This document shows, piece by piece, positions 23,805 through 35,163 of a stretch of DNA of 64,000 nucleotides. Position 1 is the first letter of the stretch; each line of letters opens with the position of its first letter. Origin of the DNA: Branchiostoma floridae (lineage: Eukaryota > Chordata > Leptocardii > Amphioxiformes > Branchiostomatidae); contig NC_049981.1 of the NCBI RefSeq assembly GCF_000003815.2, forward strand, positions 29,521,535 to 29,585,534. The letters run 5' to 3'. Made by a program: the position numbers and the translations under genes. The notes under the pieces were generated by a model that searched no databases, had not been told where the DNA came from, and saw only the letters and a list, made by a program, of their open reading frames with translations.

Positions 23805-26800
23805 AAGAAATCAAGCAAAATAAGAAAACATGGCATTTTTGATGGTGAACCCACAGTCCTAATCCTACATGTACAGAAGCAGACAGCTTCATACGCGAGT
23901 AACGGGACCTAAATCCCGTTAACGGATTTTCCCCGCACCGTCTCTGTGCGCCTGTTAACCCCGGTATTGATCAGCGTAGTTCACGGATTACTAGTCCTGA
24001 TATGTGGCTGGCAGGACCCCTGAATTATTTACCGGCGAAACGTGCGTCTTGCCAACTCAGCACCGAGTGGAAATGGAATCTTTACGGCTATTTTTCACGG
24101 TCGGCGTCATCCGGGGTCAAGTATTATGTTTCAGACAATAAGTACTCGGACGTGAGGAAATTCACCAATCCCTCTCGGGGATACCGTTCTACAATTGGAA
24201 GGAAGACCTGGAATAACCTATATGATAACCTATACGCTGCTGAAATTATTTTAACGGATAACGTTGCTGACATTCTGTATGGAGAATGTCGTAACTCTGT
24301 CACGACTGTGATTATAATCAACTCTGTTGACTTAAGATGGCCCAGGGCATATGAGCACTACTTTCAAAGTCCTGTAGGAAAATTGTCATAACTCCGTCAT
24401 AGAAGCTTGAAAATGCCTCAAATCTGGTGTATACGAAAAACACAACTATAAGAATGCAAACATGAGTCATTTATGAAGTTACATACTCAGAATTTTGAGA
24501 TATTACAATTTATTATGATGTATAATTTTTCCAACAAAATGTAGTCTAGAAAACCATTCCCAACGCGCAAATTACATGAAATTTTTTTAGTACATACTGA
24601 CATATGTTCCCTTTCAGAACTAGTGAGATTTATTGAGAAACATGTTTCTGCTCTGTGAAAAATATTGATTTTTTCACATTTATGCATATAATTTTAGGGT
24701 ACCTTTTTCTATAATCACCTTATAACTCAAAACAAAGACCATATACAATATATTCAACTACACCTGAGTGTAGAACAGGACATTTCCAACGATTTAATTT
24801 CCTTTTCAATCATTCTAAGTCATTGCTACCGTTTTCTACAAAGGTTTGAAGTTTGTACCATCAATTTTTACCCTGTAAGCCATGTTTTAGTAAATCTGCC
24901 CATCACTCAACGTGACAGGTCGTAATTAGCACCTCCATGGGAAGGAATTAGCTGTAATTTGCACTTGTGCCATGACAAAAGAACCAAGGTTTATTGTTAT
25001 GCGTAGACTAGTCTGTTGGTATAAACAGTTGTTTTGTAGCAAGATTGTTATTATGCTCATAGAACGAGAAAAGTTTTAGGCAGTCTTAGAGAATCAGTCT
25101 CTCTATTTACGTTGGAGATGGATTCTACAAGATGCACACCCAGAAAGCCGTACAAAATGTAAAAGTAGGGTTCAAGCGCCACCAACTGGGCCGGGCATTT
25201 TGGCCCCGCAGCGCGGCTTTGAATCCCTGGTGTCAAGAGACTGTACTATTCGGCAAAAACTCAGCAAAATTCGCTCAAAACAAGTCCGACTTTGCCTCTG
25301 CGCAGTTGCAGTCTTCGAACGGGGCTGGTTTTTCTTGGGGATGGGGGGGGGGGGCGTTGGTTCGCGATTTTCAACTTTTAGCTACGTTTTTATGCGCCGG
25401 GAAAGGGGTTTTGCCCAAGGAGCTTGGTTTGCAGAGGAAGGGAGTTTGCCGTGGCATAAGATAGCATCATTAGCTTGGGAAGGAAGGCGGAGGCAAACTC
25501 CTCACTAATACTATCTTATGCTACCGCAAGTTCTGCTTGGAGATAAGTTATATAGCTCAGATATTAACCCCCTTGCTCAATACATTACAACCTCCTTGAC
25601 TCAATACTGCCAAACTGGGGTATGAAATGACGCGATTTTGGTCCAACAATTTTTTCGAACGCTCCAGAATAGAACAGAGAGCCAAATTGTGTGCTTTGAG
25701 AAGTAAGACATAATACGGGTTGCTATAGTTTGCATGAAATAGTGTATAAAACTGACCATGAGAACAACAAATCATTAGAGAATACTATGCAATCTACAGC
25801 CATAATGATTCTGGCCTGTCGCCATGTTTGTTATCATTACTGATTAGAATGTTTGTTTAGGGCTGTCAGAGTAAAATTGCCCATGATGAAAAGAATTTGA
25901 AATCCACCCAAATGCATGTACAGTATACTTCGATGTGTAAACTTTTGTAGAAAAACGTGAAAAAAGTGACATTGGTCTCCTCCTTCTATATTTCCCCCAA
26001 GACAATTGTACATAAGTTGTGTTATTTGGAGGTTGGTCCAGACAGACAACCATATATATGATCTAGGCCGACAAAGGAAAATAGCCACACTAATTCAACT
26101 CGTATGTTCTTTTCTTTTTATAGCTAGAATCCTGTGCTTCCCTTATCAGAAACCACCATGTTGGTGAAATGCCCTTTCCCCGACTGTTATATTGGGCAAA
26201 AAAGTCTGGTCATTTAGGGCAAGGAGTTTATATAGAAATATATAGGGTGTCTTCTATTTAATGTGTTTATGTTGTGCTGTGCTCTTTTGCAGTTTACCTG
26301 AAGCACTTCAAGTATGATGCATAACATTTTTGTTAAATGTTTATAGAGCAGCGGGAGTGGTTAAAACTTTCAGAAGCATGTCAAATACTTCAAACATCTA
26401 TCTGAGTATGAGACTGTGATTTTGTTCCCATCTTTTGTATGGGTTAGATTGTAGTTCTCCCTGGTTGTGAAGAAGGTACTTTTTGTTTGTCGTTCACACC
26501 CGGACAGAGACAAAAGACCAGACTACACATACGCCGTGGCAAATACAACTTTTACAATGGCTGCCCTGCTGAAATTTAGGATTGAACAAAGAAGCTTCCA
26601 TGTTTGCTGTGATTGACAAACTCAAAAGTGTCATATTTAAGTGTCAAATTTATGGTTAAAGAAAATGAATCAATAAGAAAAAAGAAATGACGATTAGAAA
26701 ATAGAATGAAAGTTAATCAAAGCGCGTGCATTCCCATATCCCCATTCAGCGTTTCACAGATGTGTATTGTTTCTTGTTTTGTCGAAATCATTAGTGGCCA

Positions 26801-27708
26801 TGAACCAGCATTCTGTATGTATAAACACACGACTGTCTTGTCCTTTCCTTTGCACTTCCTCAGATTTTAGATATTGAGTGCGAGTAATTACCTCACCAGG
26901 ACAGATTAGCGCCTGATTGGGATGCAAAGTGAAGGCGGGACACTGGGCGGCAATTACTAGTATCACTCAAACTACTGCATATTTACAAGCTATGTGCTCG
27001 CACTTGGCTCATTTCAATATTCAAGTACCTAATAATCATATTTAAATGAGATATCTGGCAAGGCAGGCCTGGGCAATCTTAAGTGAATGGAGAAGAGTCT
27101 GTGTCTGATACAAATCCCTTTGACAAAACTCAACTGATAGCATTGTATATAAAAGATGATATTCTGATGATGACTTATCGTGGAGTTTCTAGACAATATT
27201 GCATGGACGGCAGACACATAATTATAAAGTGTAACATTCATGCCTGGCTACATGTAGTTATAAACCAACCCTGGGAAAAAATTGGGACATTAATTACTAG
27301 AAATGAAGACAGCAACTTCTTGTGTTATAAATTATAACAGTTGTAAATACAAGTTGTGCCTGGGCAGTTGGCAGTGCTCAAAATACGCACTTGCACACTT
27401 GCAGAAACAACCACATTTTGCTGGGCACAACTTAATTTTATATTTTGCAGTTGAAATGCTGCTTTTAACACACCTATATGCATAAACAAAAGTATTTGAT
27501 ATTTCTTGATAAGATAAAACATAACTTTCCATGTAATTAGAAGAAAAGATAATGGATACATATACATGTAAGTAGCCAATTTGAAGAAAGTAATAACTTG
27601 GAAGTGGATCAACCTAAAATGTTAATGGCACAAGCTGGCTTTTGCCAGTTTTGGCTCAGGTTGCCAAAATGTATTGCACTGTTAAACTACTGTAACTGTG
27701 TCAGCAAA

Positions 27709-27732
27709 CTTTACAGGCCACGGCATTCCATG
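27709..27732. repeat. Decoy copy of the EGF exon acceptor edge (24 bp)
   Basis: The 24 bases from 'cttta' through 'ggcattccatg' are identical to 28079-28102, which spans the last intron bases, the AG and the first 16 exon bases of the EGF exon. After it the sequence becomes repeat and cannot code for EGF. Confidence 0.85.
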
Positions 27733-28086
27733 TGGAAATTTGATTATGGATGACATCCTCTAGCAATCCCCAAACTGCAAGCATGCAAATAAAAAAAGGT
27801 TGTCAGGAAAAGAAAGGTGCCCTCATTGTAAAATGCAAGGCAGTCGTCGGAAAGGTTGAACAAATGTCTGAACGGTCAGTTGGTGGTGCTTACTAAGCAT
27901 GCAAATTTTTAAAAAAAGTTTGTCAGATAAAAAAGATCGCCTCCCTTGTCACTTTCAACAACAACAACAACAACAAAACTTTCAAGTGGTCAGAAAGGTT
28001 GAACAAACATGTCTGAACGTGTTCAGTTGGTGGCGCTTGAACTAACCGTGCCGTACTTCGGGCCACAGCCCAAAAAACCTTTACAG

Positions 28087-28195
28087 GCCACGGCATTCCA
28101 TGCAGAGATCAAGACGCTGGCTACTGCTTAAATGGAGGCACCTGCACCCAGCTTCCTGCACCCGGCGCTGGCAACAAGTTTGAGAAGAGATGCAC
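28087..28195 (+). CDS. NRG: Neuregulin exon: EGF domain, cysteines 1-4
   Basis: Acceptor TTTACAG ends at 28086, donor GTGAGT starts at 28196. Phase 1 in, phase 2 out. The translation [19 protein letters not shown] continues to KRC. Cysteine spacing is 7, 5 and 15 residues, against 7, 5 and 13 in NRG1 (CAEKEKTFCVNGGEC), and the C-x-NGG-x-C motif is diagnostic of EGF. It lacks cysteines 5 and 6, which come from one of the two downstream alternative exons. This half contains most of the ERBB-contacting N-terminal loop in the vertebrate proteins (family knowledge). Confidence 0.95.
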
Positions 28196-28255
28196 GTGAG
28201 TACTGTTTGTGAGATTCAGCATGGATGGCAGTTTGCTGTGTCTGTCTGTGTGAAA

Positions 28256-28640
28256 TGGTTGGTTGGTTGGTTGGTTGGTTGGTTGGTTGGTTGGTGTGTT
28301 GGACGGATGGTTGGTTGGTTGGTTGGTTGGTTGGTTGGTTGGTTGGTTGGTTGGTTGGTTGGTTGGTTGGTTGGTTGGTGTGTTGGATGGATGGTTGGTT
28401 GGTTGGTTGGTTGGTTGGTGTGTTGGATGGATGGTTGGTTGGTTGGTTGGTTGGTGTGTTCGATGGATGGTTGGTTGGTTGGTTGGTTGGTTGGTTGGTT
28501 GAGTAGGAGAGAGTGAGTGAGTACGTGATTGAGTGTGTGATTGAGTGAGTGAGTGAGTGAGTGAGTGAGTGAGAGAGTGAGTACGTGAGTAAGTGAGTGG
28601 GTGAGTGGGTGAGTGAGTGAGTGAGTGAGAGTGAACGAGT
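28256..28640. repeat. (TTGG)n then (GAGT)n simple repeats
   Basis: About 250 bp of TTGG units interrupted three times by 'gtgtTGGAtGGA'-like blocks, then about 135 bp of GAGT units with variants. It begins 60 bp after the EGF exon donor. The long Trp/Leu/Val/Gly frames in three phases are artefacts. Confidence 0.97.
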
Positions 28641-29163
28641 GAGTGAATTAGTACATGTAGATGAGTGATTAACTTTACAGTAGAAAATGTAATGGCTGAG
28701 AGAGTGAAAGAAATGTGTTGAGGTATTGATGATGACTAAATGGAGAATAAATGAATGTATGGTACAATGTACATTGAGTAACTGAGTGTTAATGCAGATT
28801 TGGTTGTGTCTGTCTGTGTGTTTGAATGTTTGAATGTATCTTTCTTTTACTCAATGTTTGACTTTAAGTTTGACTCTGACCTATTATACAACTGTTACAG
28901 TATTTTGTACAAGTACATGTACATATAATACTATGTGGTATCGTTTGCTTACTGTATCAAAGTACTGGTTGAAGTCTAAATATTTGATTTTGAAACATCT
29001 CTGTTTGTGACCCAAGCTATGTTCTGGGTGAAGGGCACACTAAGTAAGGTCAATGATGACCAAAATGGCCGTCAGGATGTTTTCTATATGGTCGCGAGAA
29101 TTTAGGTTGCAGATCCCATTACGGGCCAGCCAGGTCGGTGACGGTTAAAGGTCTGCTATATAA

Positions 29164-29376
29164 GAGGGTCCATATGGGGGGTCTCAACAATGTTTTGCCC
29201 TAAATTAAGAAGACCAGCCTAGATACTACGGTAAAACCAAGGAAGACCATTGCGCAGAATTTGGTGATCTTAGTTAATACTACAAAGTACGTGGAAAAGA
29301 TGATTTTTTTCGTACAGATTAACGGAAATCAAAATAGCCTGCCTGGGACTTACAGAAAAGCGGCATGCAGACCCTC
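29164..29376. mobile_element. Short non-autonomous DNA transposon, 6-bp target duplication
   Basis: Begins 'gagggtccatatggggggtc' and ends 'gcatgcagaccctc'. The direct repeat ATATAA flanks it at 29158-29163 and 29377-29382. The ends match the 3199-bp element at 50372-53570. At 213 bp it has no coding capacity. Confidence 0.85.
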
Positions 29377-30100
29377 ATATAATCCCCATCATCAGAGATG
29401 TATCAGACACAATTCCTACCCTTCTTATCTGCCTATGTTTTAGTAATGACCTCCTGAAAAAGTTTATGATCTGCTTTGAAAGGATTTTGATGAAGACATG
29501 AACATCGATCGTTGATGGAAGGTTGATGTCAGTGACCTAAAATTTGTTGGAATTTCTGAATCTTGCACTTTGACCTATAAAAAGAATAATGTCATAATTT
29601 CCTAGCCTATATCAATTCACTGTTCATTGTATGGAATTTATCATTTTATGTGACTTCAGTTCAGGGAAGTACATTGTTGTATATACATGCAGTTGTACAT
29701 GTCATGTAAAGGGTGTTAAATAGATATTTCAGTTTTACCACATTTGTGGAAGGATTGACATACAATGTAACAGTTGACTATCACCTTTTCAAGCTGTCAA
29801 TCTGGAGAGCAGACTACTAAACGGTTTGAGCCACACACACTTCATAAAGCTTACTTTTTGGTATGAGGACTTGAGAGCTCATAGAAAATGTTTTGTGAAG
29901 ATCCTTTAGAACTTTCAAATTAGTGATTGTCATTGCAAAAGAATTGATTGAACGAAGTCTTCTTCGTTACACAACCTTCCTTTAATTCTTTTGGAAATGT
30001 TTCAACAACCATCTGTCGCCTTCATCAGTACAAAATGAAACAAATACTATTGGTACGATATAAACTAGACAAAGTCAGTGCATTCCGAACTTAAAAAACA

Positions 30101-30296
30101 TACTGTAATTCACTTTATCTTCACGGTACCAAATTTTCACGGTCTGACAAAATTGAACTTGTTCTCGGAACTAAATGTTCACTGTCGAGGCAAGTGCGCA
30201 TGAAAAAAGTCTGTGAATTATTTTTTATCGGTAATGATAAGTTCACGTTACAGTCGTAAACATAACATTACAGTGAAAAAATCAGGAATTACAGTA
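30101..30296. mobile_element. MITE with 'tactgtaattc' ends
   Basis: Inverted ends 'tactgtaattc' and 'gaattacagta' bound about 196 bp, with internal 'cggtaccaaattttcac' type arms. Related in its ends to the 'tactgtaaatgca' family. Confidence 0.7.
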
Positions 30297-30776
30297 CATC
30301 TCAGATCTGCAGCTACCATACTTCATTGCATTACCACTGTTCCCAACTGTGCTTTGGAATATCGATCTTTCCCTTTCGTTAGTCAGCCATGGTAATTAAA
30401 GCCAGCTAATTAAAAAGAGGCCCCAGTTGATTGTCCTTGATTAAAAGTCTGGTAATTCAGTAATATTTGATGTTTAAATGCATGATCAAAACAAATATAT
30501 AATTTTCTTCACAAGACAGTTTGAGATATGATAACCAAAATTTGTCCTTTGTATGGTTTGCTAAGTATTAGAAATTGTTGTTTTTCCTACATTAGCTGTA
30601 TTGGTTACCGATAAGAGTCCTAATGTCCTCTAACATTCCAATAAGAATCAATGAATGTCAACCTTAATGATGATTAGGGCCAGGAAAATAAATTGCAGCG
30701 TTTCTGGTAAATCAAGCAACCCTAGTAAATAACTGCCAATGCTAGATTTTTTTCCCTGGTGAAATTTTGATTGGTT

Positions 30777-30970
30777 TACTGTAAATGCATTTAATTTCGC
30801 GGTAACGGGAAAAAGGACTTTTGCGGTGGTTTAAAGTTCGCAGTAGCACCATGCACTGTAATCTCTTAGTGCCATAGAAAATCTTCGCTGTGGTTTTAAG
30901 TTCATGGTGAGGCGGCCACAGCGAAAACCGCGAACGTTAAACCACCGTGAAAGTTTCTGCATTTACAGTA
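30777..30970. mobile_element. MITE, 'tactgtaaatgca' family
   Basis: Inverted ends 'tactgtaaatgca' and 'tgcatttacagta', with internal inverted 'ttcgcggt' and 'accgcgaa' blocks. A second copy is nested inside another element at 39711-39864. TA at the ends suggests a Tc1/mariner-type target. Confidence 0.85.
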
Positions 30971-31529
30971 TTTGATCTGTTTTATTGCTAAATTGTTGGA
31001 TGGCTTCAGATAAAGTACACTGAATTTAGAGAATACATTTCACTTTCACCTAGTACCTCCCTTAATTTTTTTTCAGGACTATAACATGAAACACAACAAT
31101 GTTTTGCTAGGCCTTATGTAAAGATACAATGTACAAAATGTACTTCAAAGGAGTGCACCAGCTACTCCTTGTATACTTCCTTACAAACTTGAGGACATGA
31201 CCTTGCAGTGCCCTTGAGAAGAAGGGTCTTACATTATCGTTATGTTTCCAAAGTGCGATCCGCTGAATGTTCCAGCCAGTTAGGGGAACAAATCCACCTT
31301 GATCCGACCATTACTATTGGGGAGGAGGTATTACGTACAGATGGCTCTGCAATTTGGCACCCGACTCTCCATGTCAAGGCTTAGTGAGCCTGTAATTTGA
31401 ATTGGTCTTGGAAGAAGAGGACACTCCGTTTTCAGCTGAGATAATCGATGTGGCACATTCAAGATGTTTTGCAATGGATAACTTTCAAGTTGTTATCTGT
31501 TTGAGCTAACTTTAAAGTTTAAAGGGATT

Positions 31530-31580
31530 TGTGCTTGTGTGTGTGTGTGCATGTGCCTCTGTACATTTGTATATGTGTGT

Positions 31581-31628
<48 letters not shown>

Positions 31629-31630
31629 AC
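31530..31630. repeat. (GT)n microsatellite
   Basis: Mostly pure TG run from 31576, with interrupted GT-rich sequence continuing to about 31850. Confidence 0.93.
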
Positions 31631-33827
31631 GTGTGCGAGTATGTGTACCTCTGCCTTAGTGCGTGTGTGATTATGTTTCTACAATTGTATGATGAGTGGT
31701 TTTGTGTCTGTGCATGTGAATGTGTGTCACAGCATATTGGTGTGTGAGTGTGTGTGATGGAGTATATATGACTGTATGTTCCTATAATTATATGATGGGT
31801 GTTTTTGTATGTGTGTGTGCATGTCAATGTGTGTGTGTAAGCGTGTGAATTTGAATCAGATATCATGTGTTAAAGACAAAATCAATGTAGTTGAAGCATT
31901 GCCATTTGTGAGACTTTCGTGTTGGTGTGATGTGACTCTGCACAATCTTCCTCCTATTGCACAATCTTGGCAAAGCACAATTTCACAAATTTAATATCTT
32001 GGTTCTTGGATTCTTAACTTGAAAAAGGAGGCAACCCAAAGTAATTTCATCAGGTTGGTAGACCATAAGATACTAGTATCAGAGTTTACTTTGACGCAAC
32101 CAGTGCCATCCAGGAAAGTTTCACCTGCTTATGTTTCGATGCCTATCAGATATCGTCCACAGAGCTTTCTGACTGGAATGCTGCTTCTCGCTGCTATATC
32201 ATATGTAGCCAATTTGGAACCAGGTGTCTTGGCTCATAAGCGCCACCTACATTGGCTATGTATAGTGGTAAGAAGCAGAACTCCAGTCAGAAGCTCTGAG
32301 GAAGGTGTCTGACAGGCATCAAAACATAAGCAGGTGAGAGGCATTACTGAATGTAAAAGAAAAGTACAATATCCCCAAAGAGGGCAATATCATCAAACAG
32401 TTTTGTGGACTTATGGTCAAATGCAAATTTTCTCTATATTCATTTTGCCTTTTTGCTAAATTTGTCATAAACAAAGTCCAAGAAGCAGGGATATAAGATC
32501 GTGGGGCCTAAAGCATAAAGCCTCAGGTCAAAATGTCTCATATAGCACAAATACGCTGTTTCTGTTCCCAGTCTCTTCCTCTGTCCAGGTCAACCTTACT
32601 TCATCAAACATTTAAAGAAGAAATGAATATGAACATGGATTTTGAACAAGCAAATTCTTGGCTATTGGGTATCCAATAATACAATCCATAATACAATTTT
32701 GCAAAATGTCAAGCAATGTCTTATACATGTACAATCATGTATACTTGGAAGACTTAGAAGTTAGTACATGTATACCATTCTCTCAAGATTCTCTAAAGAA
32801 TTACAAATTTGGAACTGGGCAATTCTTTTCCAAAATGTATCATCAGATTTTGAAGGAAAAAAAATCATATTGCTCTGAACTCCATTTACATTATTATCAG
32901 GTTAGTTTCTGAAAATGTACGGCAAAAAACTTAATGTTACAGCTACCTATTTCTGTCGCTTGTGCAGTTGATATCACCACTGTAAACGTTTCTGCACAAG
33001 GCTTGCTTCTATCTGCACCAATGTCACTATTTTATTGTTCTATCGTGCAGGTTTCAGGGGTCTTTTCCAGCATCCAGCAACTAACTTCTTGCCATTCTGT
33101 CATCTTTGCACCAGACAAATATCTGTGCGTGTAATATGATAGCAAAAAAAAAACTCAAAGATTTTATTAAACTTTCCAGAACATCTAATTCATTCCTCAA
33201 AATGTGGGAAATAATGTTTCAGAAGGTTAGTGAAATTTTGAAACATCCTGGTGAAGCATGGCATAGGTTTTTCACTCCTTCAACACTACGCTGTAGGGTT
33301 GTAGCCAGCCTGAAATCATTTTCAGTCCCCTCGATTTTGAATCAGAAAGAATGAGACGTCGAGCCGAAGGCATAACGTTCCTAAGGGGATCTGGGGAAAT
33401 ACTCCCCTGTAAAATTTTGAAATCTAGACCCTCTGAAACCCAATTTGCTGCATTTTGAGGTGTAGATTTTGCTGGTAGACTAAGCTGTTCATCTGCTTTG
33501 GTGAAAAATTACACAAGAAGATAGTTTTTTATATCTTCACTGACTTTACATATAGTTTTTGTCCACTACAGAGGACGGAATGGGCAAACTTTTTTTCAGT
33601 CCTCAGCTGCAAAATTCCTTCAAAGGACTGAAGGACAGGTGCTGGCTACAACCCTGCAGTACGCTGTCTATCAAAAATTGATGTGACAAAAAAAAAAGAA
33701 AGCTAGAGAGCTGGAAAGAATCCCGTCTGGACGTGCTATTTTGTACTTTGCAACTGTTTTCCAGCCTCCCTCCCTCCCTCACGCTCTAATCATCACTTTA
33801 ATGTCCTTCCTCTCCTGTGATCGCCAG

Positions 33828-33901
33828 GTGCACGGATGATTACTTTGGCAACCGCTGCCAGTATGCTGCCAGTATAAGAGAGTTACAAGCTCGATTACGA
33901 C
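33828..33901 (+). CDS. NRG: Neuregulin alternative EGF exon A (cysteines 5-6, beta-like)
   Basis: Acceptor 'gatcgccag' ends at 33827; donor GTATGT starts at 33902. Phase 2 in, phase 1 out, 74 bp. With the AC of the previous exon it reads T-CTDDYFGNRCQYAASIREL and on to LRR. The C-x8-C pattern with F-G-x-R-C is the end of an EGF domain. An acidic residue replaces the first Gly of the usual CxxG motif, as in NRG1-beta (CPNEFTGDRCQ), and RCQ-Y is also shared with beta. The following basic stretch is the juxtamembrane linker. It is only 109 bp from the next alternative exon. Confidence 0.93.
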
Positions 33902-34010
33902 GTATGTTGCCTCTTTTCCTTCCCTAGATGTTACGTCATGTATGTATATATACACTGTGCATGTCATGTTCCGATGGTAGTATATGTGTACGCATGTTGT
34001 TAACACTCAG

Positions 34011-34087
34011 GTGCATGAAGGGGTTCACAAATGAACGCTGCAGCGACAGAGATCTTACAGAGCCACTGGATCGTCCCGTTGGGCGTG
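34011..34087 (+). CDS. NRG: Neuregulin alternative EGF exon B (cysteines 5-6, alpha-like)
   Basis: Acceptor 'aacactcag' ends at 34010; donor GTAGTA at 34088, with an overlapping in-phase alternative GTGGTA at 34085. Phase 2 in, phase 1 out, 77 bp. It reads T-CMKGFTNERCSDRDL and on to RPVGR. C-x8-C with the CxxGF motif is retained, as in NRG1-alpha (CQPGFTGARC), but the second Gly is Asn. It has the same entry and exit phases as exon A, so either can complete the EGF domain, but both together shift the frame and reach a stop at once. Confidence 0.92.
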
Positions 34088-34200
34088 GTAGTATGATTTT
34101 CCTGTCCCTCTGCATAATATTGCAGCTCCATTTTTGTGTGTGTGTGTGTAAAAAAAGAAAGGCACATTGCATCTTCTGAGGGACATGTCTACTTTGTAAG

Positions 34201-34411
34201 GCTAGTTCACCTTTATCCGAGCGGTAACCTATAACCGTTGTTGTCAATAACAGGGTATTTAGGGATATCAACTCGATGGTCGGCAATTTCAATTTGCAAT
34301 ATTTTTAACATATTGAAGTTTAAAACCATTCCTTGTCAATGTCATATTCCTGCATACCTTGTTTTTGAAAACGAAGGATATAGGTTACCCCACGGATAAA
34401 GGTGAACTAGC
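34201..34411. mobile_element. Foldback element, 'gctagttcacctttatccg' family, full copy
   Basis: Perfect inverted ends 'gctagttcacctttatcc' and 'ggataaaggtgaactagc', then inverted 'ggtaacctata' and 'agggtatttagggatat' blocks; nearly the whole 211 bp is one long palindrome. Other copies are at 48054-48278, 54280-54499, 34727-35163 (interrupted) and 2957-3110 (truncated). Confidence 0.9.
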
Positions 34412-34726
34412 GTTAGTTGTCATAGGAAAACTGAACGTTTTAAAACCTTGCAGCTATTTTTTTTCCATCGCTGCTTGGAAATTCTAAGATCAAAGCACAA
34501 AGTATCAGCAGAAACTATTTTTTATAGATTGGAGTGTCTGTAACAAGCAGCCTTCAGCCAACATATAAAACATTTAATATTTTGTAACATCCATGAGGAC
34601 TTTCTGCATGTGTTCATTTTAAAAAAAACTAACCCAAGAATTTGGTCTTATTGTACTCATTGTTACTTGTACAGCTGAAAGATTGGCTACATACACTGTG
34701 CATGTATAACAAGCATGAGATGTGAC

Positions 34727-35163
34727 GCTAGTTCACCTTTGTCTGTGGGGTAACCTATATCCGTTGATAACAGGGTATTTTAGGATATGACGTTGACAGA
34801 CTGTGGTTTCAAACTGCAATTATAGTATTTTGAAAATATTCAAACATCAACTCTCATAATTCCACCAGGACTACGGCCACATCGAAAAAAATAATTATAG
34901 AGGCCTTTTCAAGATTGTAATAAACACCTGAATACTTGATGTCTATACATGTACCTCTGGATTACTGATGCTGCATTGGTACATCCCTTCAAATCACTTT
35001 GACTTGATCTATTTTTCTCATGTTGCAGTATAAAGGTGTTATTATGAAAGTTGTTGTTAGTTCGAAACCACTCCAGTTGACTCGATATACCTCAATACCC
35101 TGTTTTTTAAAACAACAGATAATATATATAATGTAGGTTACTCTGCCATTATAGGTAAACTAG
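34727..35163. mobile_element. Foldback element of the same family, split by another element
   Basis: The left half (34727-34845) and right half (about 35059-35163) match the two arms of 34201-34411; the middle is foreign. Confidence 0.75.
34846..35058. mobile_element. Element nested in the foldback, 'catcaactctcataattcca' family
   Basis: Begins 'acatcaactctcataattcca', ends near 'attatgaaagttgttgtt', and shares the internal stretch 'attactgatgctgca' with the copy at 39508-39897. Confidence 0.7.

Larger units (their letters stand above)
22786..28086. other. NRG: Intron between stalk and EGF domain
   Basis: Contains MITEs at 23055-23230 and 23561-23804, a dispersed repeat near 22835-23050 related to sequence beside the gap at 47812 and at 27740-28080, a MITE relative at 25449-25546, a poly-G run near 25344 and a decoy copy of the EGF exon edge (27709-27732). 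Frames such as 24002-24391 and 25132-25464 lack domains. I looked for further stalk microexons and found none convincing. Confidence 0.6.
28196..33827. other. NRG: Intron inside the EGF domain
   Basis: Starts with a long TTGG/GAGT simple repeat (28256-28640), then a 213-bp transposon with 6-bp target duplication (29164-29376), MITEs at 30101-30296 and 30777-30970, a GT microsatellite (31530-31630), a dispersed repeat at 32020-32340 (related to 42100-42240) and repeat fragments at about 33360-33470 and 33570-33650 related to the 50-53 kb element. No exon supported. Confidence 0.65.

Noticed and set aside
24002-24391. Protein-coding gene of 129 codons
   Set aside because: No recognisable domain, no splice context and intronic position; composition like surrounding repeat DNA.
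26112-26160. An additional stalk microexon after 'tttttatag' at about 26122
   Set aside because: A 36-bp frame-compatible segment exists, but it has a weak donor (gttggt), a Cys and no Thr/Ser richness.
28190-28516. Trp/Leu/Val/Gly-rich proteins
   Set aside because: Produced by the TTGG simple repeat, open in all three frames.
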